A DNA stretch of 64,000 nucleotides from contig JAHLKG010000025.1 in NCBI GenBank assembly GCA_025526995.1, forward strand, positions 401,938 through 465,937, given 5' to 3'. The stretch comes from Powellomyces hirtus. Its lineage: Eukaryota; Chytridiomycota; Chytridiomycetes; Spizellomycetales; Powellomycetaceae. The first letter of the stretch is position 1, and every line of letters begins with the position of its first letter. The notes beneath the pieces are model-generated. The model saw only the letters and a program-made list of their open reading frames with translations, was not told the DNA's origin and ran no database searches. Position numbers and translations under genes: made by a program. Shown here in pieces: positions 46,938 through 57,700 of this stretch.

Positions 46938-46961
46938 GGGTTAGGGTTAGGGTTAGGGTTA
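46938..46961 (+). repeat. Interstitial telomeric repeat
   Basis: Three exact TTAGGG units flanked by GGG and TTA, 17 kb from the chromosome end and in the same orientation as the terminal array. It may mark an old end joined during repair. Confidence 0.85.
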
Positions 46962-47285
46962 TAGACGGCAGAGAGGGCCATAGACGGCAAGGGCCTCGAC
47001 CACCCGCATGTCGGGGGAGGCGCTGACTAAGGCGTGGGCGACGTGAAAAAACTCAAAAACTCAAAGTCAGTGGGTTGTTAGGGGTTTACCCGCTCCTTCA
47101 CTTTCCTATGTTATCCCGACAGTGCTAACTGGCTCAGTTATGGAAGATGTCCCATATGTAAACGGGTTACCGCTTGCATAATGATTTAGTCAGAGCGTCG
47201 GACTTATAAAAGGAGGATTGAGTGACCTTGCACAACGCACAGAAACATTATCAAATCGTCACCTCAAGCGTTTTCCATCGTCATC

Positions 47286-49735
47286 ATGGAGACCGGACAT
47301 AATATAAGTGAGCTGGCAAAGGAGTCCAAACAAGGCGAAAAGAAAAGTTTGGTTCCTCCTATTCCATTAGTTGTTCTCGCTCCGCTGCTTGTGATTGCAG
47401 CTCTCGTAGCTGTAGCGGTTCCGGTACGGCCCCGAGATCCAAACCTTGAAGCTGCAGAACCACGCTAACTTTATCGTAACGGTGCGCTTCAGACCTCTAT
47501 TGTTCTTAACAATGCTAGTCGGGACACTGCTAGTTATCTGGCAGGGAGGTATCTGACGTCTCTTCTGGGTCATGTAAGCGTTGTAGGGATCGATTGTATC
47601 TTGTGCAGCACGACACTAACCTCGTATATTTACAAACGCTAGGTGAAAGCGCAAGCAGAGGCACCGGTGCAGAAACTGGCTCCTCTCGTGGACGGTCTCA
47701 TGCGCATGCCGGCGGTTTCTCAGACCTTTCATGGTGAGGAAAAAACTCCCCCTTTCTTGTCCCCATTTCTCTCTTTTTACTCACCGCGGCATTTTGAGGA
47801 ATTATAGGCACCTTTGAAAATGTCGCCAGCTCTCCCGCGGTCGCGCCGATCTTGAGCTTCGGGGAGGCCTATTCTCTTTCGTCTCTGGCATGCTACACCG
47901 GTCGATGGAAAGCTGGCTACAAGTAAGCGCGCCTGCATGCCGTTCCATAGCTTGGTTGAGAGATGTCTCATTCTTCTCTGAGCAGTTCCTCCTCCGCCTT
48001 GGTGAATGCAAACTTTGCGTGGTTGTCGTCGGTTGATCATGTGGTGGTAAGTCACCCTTCCTCTTACCCATTGTCACGCAGTTTCGTCGCTTATGCTCCG
48101 CATGACGCAGATACAGTACGCTGTTGCGCCTACTGGAATTGCCTTGTTGGGTGTTACCGAACCTACAATTGGGGTCGGCGTCAGCCCGGCAGGATGTAAG
48201 TGCAAAGCGGAGGAGGTGGTAGCAGCGTTGGAATGATTGTGAACTTGCATTGATCGCGCTCACGCTGCCCATAGATGCTTACATGAATCAAAGCGGCTAT
48301 CTCTATAATCCATACAGTACGGTCGCAATGGGGTACTCTGTTGTAGGGTGAATCACTAACTTGCTTGGCAGCATACAAGGTACTAGACCCGAACCGGACC
48401 AGCAGTCTGCTGAGCGTCTCATACCCCATTCAAGGCGAGATGCCAGTCGGTGTCCTGATGATGCTTGACAAGCTGCCGGCTGTCAATGTGACGACATTCG
48501 CTAGTAAGTCTCTGGGCAATTGATATTTAGGCGAGCAATCCCTGTACTGACTCGGACTTGCGCGTTCATTCTGAAAAAAGTTGCCAGCTTCGCAAACGGC
48601 TGGAAAGTTGGCTATACTAGCCGTGTGCACTTCCCGTATGGCAGCAAGATACCGGATTACTCCTGCGCTGCTGGTCTACGTATCGATGATCAGTGGAATG
48701 ACCTATTGAGAAACCTAAAGCCCGTGCCCAACAGCGGTGAGTAAGCAGTGCCAAACTAAAATGGGAACTCCCGCGTAGGAAATTCCTCATTTTGTTTCCT
48801 ATTTTCTGCAGTGGTGGCCATCTATGGACAAGACTTTTCAATCATGGCAAGCAGTAATATGGTTGTAGCAGGTGGGACAGAAGCGGATGGAGCGGTCTAT
48901 GCTCAGGCTGTGCCCGATAGCTTCACTATCGCTGTCCAAGAAATACTGAGGTCGCGCTATAATGCCAACGGGCAAAGTGCTATGAAAGCAGCCGGCACTG
49001 GGCTATCAATTCAAGTTATTATAGAGGGTCAAAAATGGGTGCGAAATCGTACTATGTTTGTCTACAGGGAGGGAGAATCCTTTGCACTCACTCAAGTTGC
49101 CAATTACTATCTTTCAGATCATCAATCTGGCGCTGATCAAGATGGGCGCTTTGGAAGACGGTCAATTTTTGCTAGTCGCGGCTCTTCCCCATAAGGAAGT
49201 AAGTATCATGATATGAACAACGGACTTTGATGAACGTGTTTGGATATTACCTTAACCAGTCTCTTGCGTCGCAATAGATCTACGGCGTAATTGACTCTGC
49301 TACCAAGCGCAGTCTGGCAATGGCCATTGGTATTGCGGTTGGAATGGCGGTTCTCATTGCTGGAGTCTTTGTCATGATGACATTGCCCTTGCTTCGCCTG
49401 GCCGGACAAATGGGTCAGCTCACCAAACTGGACTTTGGCACCCTCGAGCAATCTGGCGCTTTGGACCGCAGGAGTCTTATTTGGGAGGTACGATATGATC
49501 CATCGCGGCATTTATTTTGACGGGGTGCGTGCTCGCGATCCTTACTTACTAGACCCGTTTTCTGTTTCTGGATACCGCACCTACCCTTCCTACATAGCTT
49601 CGCAAAGTGCAAACCACGTTCGCAACCATGGTGCGAGCGTTCGCGGGGGCGATCAAGAAGAATAAACAGATGGCCCAGAGTGCTGCGTCGCAGCAAGGAA
49701 GGACCTCGAGTGTGGCACCGATCATGGAGAAATGA
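47286..49735 (+). CDS. Double-Cache, HAMP membrane receptor without visible output domain
   Basis: Thirteen exons: 47286-47423, 47493-47573, 47643-47733, 47808-47922, 47986-48046, 48111-48195, 48275-48316, 48372-48503, 48581-48736, 48812-49038, 49118-49198, 49278-49487 and 49598-49735. Phases agree and give 518 residues. A short cytosolic start is followed by a first membrane segment (about 27-46), roughly 365 extracellular residues resembling a dCache ligand-binding module (GYLYNP..., GQKW, LLVAALP), a second membrane segment (about 414-436), a HAMP-like linker (LRLAGQMGQLTKLDFG...) and a helical tail of 45 residues ending in MEK. No kinase, cyclase or methyl-accepting domain follows. It may signal through a partner or be a shortened receptor. 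The exon 7 donor (GTACGG) and exon 10 donor (GTGCGA) are the least certain. Confidence 0.72.
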
Positions 49736-50534
49736 GTGAGAGCAACCCGCTACGATGGCCCGCGGCTATACTATTAGATTAGACCCTGGATGGGAAGTCA
49801 GGCTCTCCCACTTTTCACAGTGTGAGAACAGATATATAACCATCGTCGCAAAACCGTACCTGGTCCGCGGCCCGCATTAGTCAAATACACACTGCTGCTA
49901 CTACTGGGGGCGAGCACGGTTCCTAAAATGTTTAGGCTCGGCTACGTGAACAGAATACTGACTGCAGGTGCACTTTGACGTCGTCCATCCGAAGTGGATG
50001 ACGGGATCGGGATGGACCAACTCTCCACTCCAATGTCTTAGGGCTCCTCATTTTGTAAAAGAACTTCTGAACTGCGGGCTTAGTTCCCCTGTAGGTTGAT
50101 TGGCATTGCACCCAACTTCATGCCCTTCTCATCTCCAGTTCCTTGAGCAAGGGCGAGCGGCGTATACACGCCAGTTCATTGCCCAGTTTCTTGTCGAAAC
50201 GATAATCAGCATTTACAATCGCTCTCTATGAGTTGAATGGGTGTAGGTAGCGGATGTCGTGAAGAAAATCCTGTCCTAAGAGTTCCCGTTCGTAATGCGC
50301 GGCGGCCGTGGGCCGAGGTTGTAGTGAAGGCTCAAAATCGCATTGCACCCAACTCTCCTAGCATCAATGATGGACTGCATATCATTGACCCCTTTACATC
50401 AACGTTTATATTCAAGGTTACTACAAAGCCCGCTTAAGATACAGATGATGGCCAGCATTTCCATACTGCAGCAACCGAACGATTTACATGAGGAGCTATC
50501 ACGTTGGGTAGACACTATTGACTATAACGCTCGC
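49736..50534. other. Spacer between receptor and cutinase genes
   Basis: The receptor and the cutinase end towards each other here. I see no further gene. Confidence 0.5.
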
Positions 50535-51197
50535 TCACAACAAAGACACCACAAAGTTGACGGCCTTGTTGGCGGCTGCACCGTTTCCGTATGCCGCGTG
50601 CACCAGCCAGTTGGAGCCATCAGCGCAAACAGGATCACCGCTATTACAGTAGTCCCGCAGTTTGGGCTGCCACTCGGCTGGAATCGGCGTTCCCCGGTGG
50701 CCCCGACCCTTGGCAGTGCCGTCCGCGCACGGGCCTGAAGCATCAAAGTTTGGGTTACCAAACATAATCACCGCCTTGATCTTGCTCGCAGCCGCGGCGG
50801 GGATTTTGGGCAAGGCCCGTTGAACGACCATCGCACCCTGACTGAAGCCGGCGAGGACAAAGTTCGTAGACGGACACGCGACAATGCGGGAATTCAGACG
50901 AGCGAGGAGATCGTTGGCGCCGATGATGGGGCCCGTGTTGAAATTGGTGTCGGCGGGATAGACGACGTTGTAGATAGCCGTGTCGGGGATTTGGCGCGCA
51001 ATGGCCGCAAGTGGGCCCCGGTTGAGCACGTAACTGCCGGGGATCTGGGGTTCAGTCGTGCCGCGCGCAGAGATGAGTTCGACGGCGGGACAGGCAGCGC
51101 TAGCATCAAGCTGAACGGGAATGGCCGTCACGGAAGCGCTGGAGGCGAGGAACGCTGCTGCAGCAAGGCTGATGGAAATGCGCATATTTGCCGGCAC
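50535..51197 (-). CDS. Secreted cutinase-family esterase
   Basis: Extracellular serine esterase that hydrolyses cutin or related polyesters, or acetylated xylan. An intronless frame of 220 residues. The signal peptide follows the second Met (MRISISLAAAAFLASSASVTA; the start could be 51197 or 51185). Catalytic triad of the family: Ser119 in AGFSQGAM, Asp188 in GDPVC, His200 in WLVHAAYG. Cys36/Cys108 and Cys184/Cys191 fit the two conserved disulphides. Length fits fungal and bacterial cutinases (200-230). It is compact and intronless amid intron-rich neighbours, so transfer or retroposition is conceivable but not shown. A TATA box lies about 95 bp upstream. Confidence 0.93.
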   Translation of the reverse strand: MPANMRISISLAAAAFLASSASVTAIPVQLDASAACPAVELISARGTTEPQIPGSYVLNRGPLAAIARQIPDTAIYNVVYPADTNFNTGPIIGANDLLARLNSRIVACPSTNFVLAGFSQGAMVVQRALPKIPAAAASKIKAVIMFGNPNFDASGPCADGTAKGRGHRGTPIPAEWQPKLRDYCNSGDPVCADGSNWLVHAAYGNGAAANKAVNFVVSLL

Positions 51198-51285
51198 ACA
51201 AGATAAAAGGCAGAAGTGGGGTCTTGGAGAGGTTGAGGAGACAAGGTTAGGTAGTATGGGAGGCTTTCGAAAAGTCTTCGTCCCG

Positions 51286-51292
51286 TTTTATA
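51286..51292 (-). promoter_or_regulatory. TATA box of the cutinase gene
   Basis: TATAAAA on the minus strand, 89-95 bp before the ATG at 51197. Confidence 0.65.
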
Positions 51293-51336
51293 CGCAATCG
51301 GCTGCTGATGGTGAGCGTGTATTCAGCGACTGCACC

Positions 51337-51540
51337 TGATCGGGCATTGCTACTACTTGCGAACAGCGTCCAGAGAACAATGTGTGCAAACTCCAAAAGC
51401 TCACAAATATATGCGGGGCCCACTCCACGATGGCAACTGATCGGTCATCGCTACTGACGAACAGCGGAGTAATTTTTTTGCCGAGAGAACGACGAGCGCA
51501 ATTATAAGCTCACGAATATATTTGCGGGCCCCGCTCCACA
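51337..51540 (-). repeat. Tandem 101-103 bp duplication upstream of the cutinase gene
   Basis: Units 51337-51437 and 51438-51540 share both ends: TGATCGG(G/T)CAT(T/C)GCTACT near the start and AGCTCAC(A/G)AATATAT followed by GCGGG(G/C)CCC at the end. The middles have diverged. The position, 140-340 bp before the start codon, suggests duplicated control sites. Confidence 0.75.
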
Positions 51541-53213
51541 AAATAACGCACCACGAGGCGAAAGTGTAACACTGCGACGAGGTTGAACGGCGAGACCATA
51601 ATTCGGCCGACCCTTAGGCAAACAGCTCGCGTCTGCAGGGAGGCTAGGCACTGGCAATGTACAAGGAGCTCATACTCGCGTTCAGCGTGGCACTGATCAC
51701 GTAAGGCGAAGCGCGCACCAAGGTCCCCATCCTCCACTTCGGCTATACTTTGTTGCCCGCTTGTTGCCCTCATATCCTAAATAGGAATCATATGGCATAT
51801 TTACTTGTATTGCTTGTAGTAGAGAACGCAAACCTTGCGCCGCGTGGCTCCTGTCCTCCTTCCTGCACACCAGCTTCTGGCGCTTGATACTTTCACCATG
51901 CTGTCAAACGCATCTGATCCGCTGAGTAAGCTTTGTGGACATGCCCTGCCCTCACAGTTGCCTGAGGAGAGTACAAGGGTTAAGACGATGAAGTTTCGTT
52001 TGACATCTTGCGAGTTACACAAATGCATCAACGCTCTTGGGGTTTCTGGCCGACCGGGAGTCACACAAATGCATCAACGTCCATCTGACAGGAAAGCAGT
52101 CCTTCTGCCGTCTCCCGCTTCGAATCCCACACGCTAATCATACTGCGATGAGGGGCCAACTTCCCTGTTCCTATTTGCCGTCGGCGATCGCTCTCTCAAG
52201 CACGTAGCTGTGACTCATAGCATAAGATAGAGATCGTTTGATCAAGTGCTGAGGTTTAACTGTATGGGACCAAATTGCTGACGTCTCTATGTACGTAATG
52301 ATGTCCTTATTATCGTATTCTGGCAAGCCAACTGCAGCTGAGTCCAAAGCTTCCCCAGCATGTCCGCCATTGTGTTCCAGTTGAGATCGTCCTTGCCGAT
52401 ACCCAGCTCACGATCAACCACAAGGGACCCGAAGGACATCCGGCTGTTGAAAATGATGCCCAAATTGCCACCAGTGTCGAAGCGCGTTATTTACGTTCTT
52501 GGATTGTTGGGTTAGGGTGACTTGGTCGGAAGCTGCGAAATGCAGCCCTGGATCCTTTTCCAGTGGGATGGCCGTTCTTTTGCCGAACATTCACTTCTCC
52601 TGCGTCATTCTTCTTCGTCCTTTGTCCGCTGGTCCCGCGGCGGCTGGGTTGGATTCGCACAACCCTGGGTGATGACTGACAACGATGGATTCAGAAGACT
52701 GATGATCGTACATATCAAGAGGCCAGTCCCAGTAGGGCCAGTAAAGATAGCTTTGGCATTAGCTGAAAGGTGTGGTGTTTCGCGATGGGAAGACCAAGGG
52801 ATATTCGCCACTAAGACTCAGGAGCTCCTGGATCCCCACATTAGAGGAAACAATGGTTGTCCAGACTGCTGTATCACCCAGCAGCCATAAAGTTCATCGT
52901 CCTGTCATCTGCTGCCAAAAAGTCCGCAAGGATGAACGCTTATCGCAGTGTTTCGCAATTTATCAGGGCTAGTTCATCCCCTTCCGCCCAACGAAGACAG
53001 CAGTTGACAACGAACAAGTCATTGTCGTCAGCGGGAAGAGGTTTCACGCCGATAAGTCGCCGAAACGTGGAGGGATGACTGTGCGACCTCACGCATTTGG
53101 TCATCACCTCTTTCACCACCTTCCGATCTATCGTTATCGACTTCGAATTGTCCCGAGGAGAAAGCCTATTACGAAGCTCTTGGAGATCGCATACGCTCTC
53201 CTCCCCGCTCACT
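51541..53213. other. Spacer, no supported gene
   Basis: Frames of up to 120 codons occur on both strands but without recognisable domains. A short direct repeat CACAAATGCATCAACG occurs at 52018 and 52064. Confidence 0.4.
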
Positions 53214-54157
53214 TCATCGACACAATGCCTTCAGCTGTTCCACGTCGACTTTCTCTTTCAACAACAGCTTCGTAATCTCGCCGGCCACATTATAGTTCGC
53301 AATCGAATCCCAATCCGTCTCTGCAAACACCGCCGTCCGCTCGGTCTCATAGCGGTAGAAAAAACGCAATACATCAGCCATCATGGATCCATTAACAGCC
53401 AGGGAGAAAAATGCGTCATCACTCTGAGGGTGGTTCTGCCCCTGGAGTTTGCGTAACGCATCCAAACTGGAAATGAACCCCATCCCAGGAGCGCACCTAG
53501 AACGACCGCCAGGGCGGCCCGCTTGTGGAGTTTTTGGCCATGATCATATACGCGAGTATGCCGATTGAGCCTTCTTCGACCAAACTACAATCTCGCCGCT
53601 ATCACCAAGAGCGCTTTCCCCAGTGCAACGCTGGCAAGCCGCAAATATGGCCCCATTCATTTCTATCATCAGTCGCTCCCAAACTCTCCCACAGAGCTTT
53701 GAGCTTGGATGGCATTGCAACAGGTGGTGAATACGAATTTGCGGGACGTTGGGGCGCATTCGGCTGCTATTTCGGTACCAGAAAGCTGAAGGGCACCATC
53801 AGCTTGCCAGTTTATGGCAGTGCATGGGTCGTCCTCATCGACTTCACATGTCCAGCACCTAGCCAAACCCGAGCCGTAAAGCAAAGCTTGTCCATACAGT
53901 ACACCTACTGGGACCGGCTCCTCTGCCTGATACCACTCGAAATTCATTTAACCGGTCGTTGCAGCTTCTTCACAGTTGGAAAGAGCTGCATGTGGAGCAT
54001 TGAGGTGTCTGGGGTCGCTTTCGCCCGTTGCTGCATTCAGCAGGACTGTCTCTAAGTCAGACACGACCTCCCTAAACAGATGTATGTTAAGGGCCTCGGG
54101 GTCGGGAGATCGCGGTGAGGTTTGAGAGCTGACGGCAAGATTTCCAGATGGTCGCAT
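53214..54157 (-). CDS. Unresolved multi-exon gene, unknown function
   Basis: Several minus-strand pieces have good composition and lie in sequence: a start-like exon beginning MRPSGNLAVSS at 54157, a middle piece around 53930-53700, a piece around 53680-53545, and a last piece from about 53500 to a stop at 53214, with an upstream TCTAG acceptor. The last piece (…DDAFFSLAVNGSMMADVLRFF…) reads smoothly for about 90 residues. I could not connect all pieces with consistent splice sites, so exon limits are not given. A further open frame (53212-52940) follows in another phase. No family is recognised. Confidence 0.35.
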
Positions 54158-54795
54158 ACTCTTGTGTTTGATGCTATGCATCAACCCTGGAGTAGCGCTC
54201 GAGTGGGTCGTCCCCTGCTCGTTTTATGGGGCGTGAACTTACATACTAGCACAATTTGTTGGTCAAGCCTGATTGATGTGCCGAACGGAAATTCAAAAGC
54301 GGGGTAATTGCAACTGGAAGGCGAAAACAGCAGAAACAAGTTTTGTATTACACCCCCTCCCCCCCTCCCGGGCTAGCCACAAAGCCTCTCTGTTAACAAA
54401 TATCGTCCTGTCGGATAATTTCGATCCTGAATATTTAGCGCCTCTCAGATACTTGCTGTTATGCTTAGCAGGGCGCTTTTGGCCTCTGTCCACCATGCTG
54501 CGGAACTAGAAAGCCCTTATTTTAGAGCAAAAACAAAGTTTCTACAATCCGCGCTGCTTCCTGTGCCGAGTTCTCATTGGCGTAGACTATAGCAATGGGC
54601 AGTTCGACGGCTACGTGCAAAGTCCAAAGTTGCGCTCTTTTCAGAGAGTGCGCTAGGCAGGACAGGTGGCTATCTAGCCATGACTTTGCTGAATCAACGC
54701 ACTTTGTCGTCTGTCGCGTCAAGTCTCACGAGTGGGATATCAATCGGATCCGCTGAAGATCATCCCGGTTCATGTTTGGGTTGTTGCTTGTGTAC
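54158..54795. other. Spacer between the unresolved gene and the histidine kinase 3' end
   Basis: No supported gene. Includes a C-rich run near 54352-54368. Confidence 0.4.
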
Positions 54796-57700
54796 TTATT
54801 TTTCAGGCTTTGCATGTCGCAAGCTGATTGTTGTTGATAAGAAGGGGCCCCCAGCATAAGATTCTGCCAAATGTTTATCCATAACCTCCATGAGCTGTTC
54901 CGGACTATAAGGTTTGGAAAGGTAATCGTTCATCCCCGCAGACAGGCATTTGTCGCGCTCGTCCGTCAAGGCGTTGGCGGTGACGGCGATGATGGGGATG
55001 ACCGGATCCAAGGCGCGAATCCGCCGGGATGATTCGTATCCGTCCATGACCGGCATCATGCAATCCATCAACACCATGTCAAATTGCGAGTTGCGGAACG
55101 TGTCGTATGCCTGCTTTCCGTTCGCGGCTACAGTTACGTGACACTTAAGCTTTTGCAAAATTCTGGTGATGACCTTTGCGTTGATTGGATTGTCTTCTGC
55201 GACGAGTATATGTTTGTCTCTGAATGCTTCGATTGGCAAACGAGGGACGCCTACTTCCGCAGGTGTCCCGGAGCAGTATTCCAAAGGAATGGACAACGTA
55301 AATTGGCTTCCCGCAGGTGACGAGACCACAGATATGTCCCCGTTGATCAAGGATGCCCAATTAAACGATGTGTACAGCCCAATGCCTATGCCAGCATGCG
55401 TCTTGGTCAGCGAGGCATCGACCTGAAAGAAAGGTTTGAAGAGGCTTGGGATATGTTCTCCCTCGATGCCGATGCCGGTGTCTGTGACCACAAAACACAA
55501 TTTTTGCTGTCGAGATAAGACCTCAAGCGAGACGGAACCCTTGTGCGTAAATTTGACGGCGTTCGCTAGCAGGATGGTAAGGATTTGTACCACTTTACCC
55601 TTGTCTGTGCGTATGCGCTGGTTGGCAAGGGTGTCACTAAGCTGGAATTGAAAGAGGAGGCCCTTTTCCTTGCAGACCCACGAGTACAAAGGCCACACAT
55701 CAGAGCAGAGTTCCGATATATCAAAGGAGTCGAACTGAACCTTGGCCGCCGCCCTCTCTAAATTAGCAACGTCGAGGATGGAGTTGACGATTGACTGCAG
55801 AATGCTACACGAATGGCGCATCATCTTGATGTGCTCTCGCTGCTCCGCGTCCAGGACGGTATCCTGAAGCAGTCCCAGCATTCCGGCGAGTCCGTTTATG
55901 GGCGTTCGAATTTCGTGAGACATGTTGGTGAGGAAGCTTGCGACCATTTTGGACTTTTCCCTCGCGCTATGTTCCCGCAACGTAAGGTCCATTTTTTCAG
56001 CCACAATTTTGTCTAGATTGTTTCTAGCGTCAACCTTTTCCGTCACATCGTTGATGTACATCAAGATGTGGTCCGCATTGTTCAAAAGGACGCGGCTACA
56101 TTGAAGGTCGTAGAAGCGACTTGTGATATTGTCGTAGTAGTCGCTGACCTTATATGCAACCCCATCCTCCCCGACTTGTCGCATAACTATGTCAAAGTGT
56201 GGCCGTAAGTGCATGGCCTGGATCAAAGATTTATTGATAAGGCTGATGTCGTCGAGAAAACGGCACATTGAGGCGTTCGCATAGACGAAGATCCAGTCCT
56301 TGACGTTGATTACACCTATTGCCGACGGAACGCTCGTCAGCAACGAGTGCAGGTTCCCTATCGTTTTCTTGCATTGGTCGATGAGAAGCATGTTCTGCTC
56401 CTGCTCCAATTTTTTTTTGATGGCATCTGTGGCAAGAACTTGTGCCCCTTCCGAAAGTTTGATTCGGGTTTTTTCCGCTCTGATTGCATCGGAGGCAAGT
56501 ACCTTGGCAGATTCCAACAACTTGATCCGGGTCGTCTCTGCGCGAGCCGCAGCCGTTGCCAACAGTTCGGCGCTTTTGGACAATTCGACCCGGGCCCGCT
56601 CCGCTTGAAACTTCTCCATTTTGTTTTTGAGTGCAGCTGTAGCGAGGACCTTTGCATCTTCGGAAAGCTCGATTCGAAGCTTCTCCGCGTTGGCGGCACT
56701 TGCGGCGAGCACCATGGCACCCTCGGACAATCTAATGCGAACCTTTTCCGCTCGGGCAGCTGTCCTTGCGAGGACTTTAGCACCGTCGGATAATTTGACC
56801 CTCGTTTTCTCGGCACGGACAGCTTCTTCCTCGTTTTTACGCGCATCCGTGGCTAGAACTTTCGCGCTTTCGGAAAGGTCAATCCGAGTCTTCTCCGCAC
56901 GTACCGCCTCCTCCTCGTTTTTACGCGCGTCCGTCGCGAGGATCTTGGCACTTTCGGACAGCTCAATCCTTGTCTTTTCAGCCACGGCCGCCTTTGTTTC
57001 CCTTCTTAGTACGTCTTTGGCGAGAACTTTCGCACCTTGCAATACCTCGATCCTCGTTTGCTCGGCACGGACTGCCTCTCCCTCGTTTTTGAGGGCGTCC
57101 GTGGCGAGGACTTTGGCGCATTCAGACAATTCGATCCTAGTTTTCTCGGCCACAGCGGCTTCCGCTGCCTTCTTCAGGACGTCCGTAGCAAGAACTTTGG
57201 CGCTTTCGGACAGTTCGATCCTAGTTTTCTCGGCCACGGCGGCTTCCGCCGCCATCTTAATGACGTCCGTAGCAAGAACTTTGGCGCTTTCGGACAATTC
57301 GATCCTGGTCTTCTCGGCCACAGCGGCTTCCGCTGCCCTCTTAAGGACGTCCGTAGCAAGAACTTTGGCGCTTTCGGACAGTTCGATCCTGGTCTTCTCG
57401 GCCACGGCGGCTTCCGCTGCCCTCTCAAGGACGTGCGTAGCAAGGACTTTGGCACTTTCTGACAGCCGAATTCTAATATTCTCGGCCTCAACGGCTTCCG
57501 CTACCCTCTCCAGAACGTCAGTGGCAAGAACTTTGGCACTTTCGGACAGCTCAATCCTAATCCTCTCCGCCAAGGCCGCTTCCGTTGCCCTTTTCAGGAC
57601 ATTCGTGGCGAGGACTTTGGCACTTTCAGACAATTCTATTCGAAGGTTTTCTGCGTCGCGGGCATCTGCGGTGAGGCTACTAACAATATCCGCCAGCACG

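Noticed and set aside
49000..49194. Continuation of receptor exon 10 to a stop at 49194
   Set aside because: Reading through gives a frame without family similarity; splicing at 49038/49118 keeps phase and yields the expected LLVAALP segment before the second membrane helix.
52105..52135. TTCGAATCCC word resembling a tRNA T loop
   Set aside because: No matching T stem, D arm or acceptor stem nearby.
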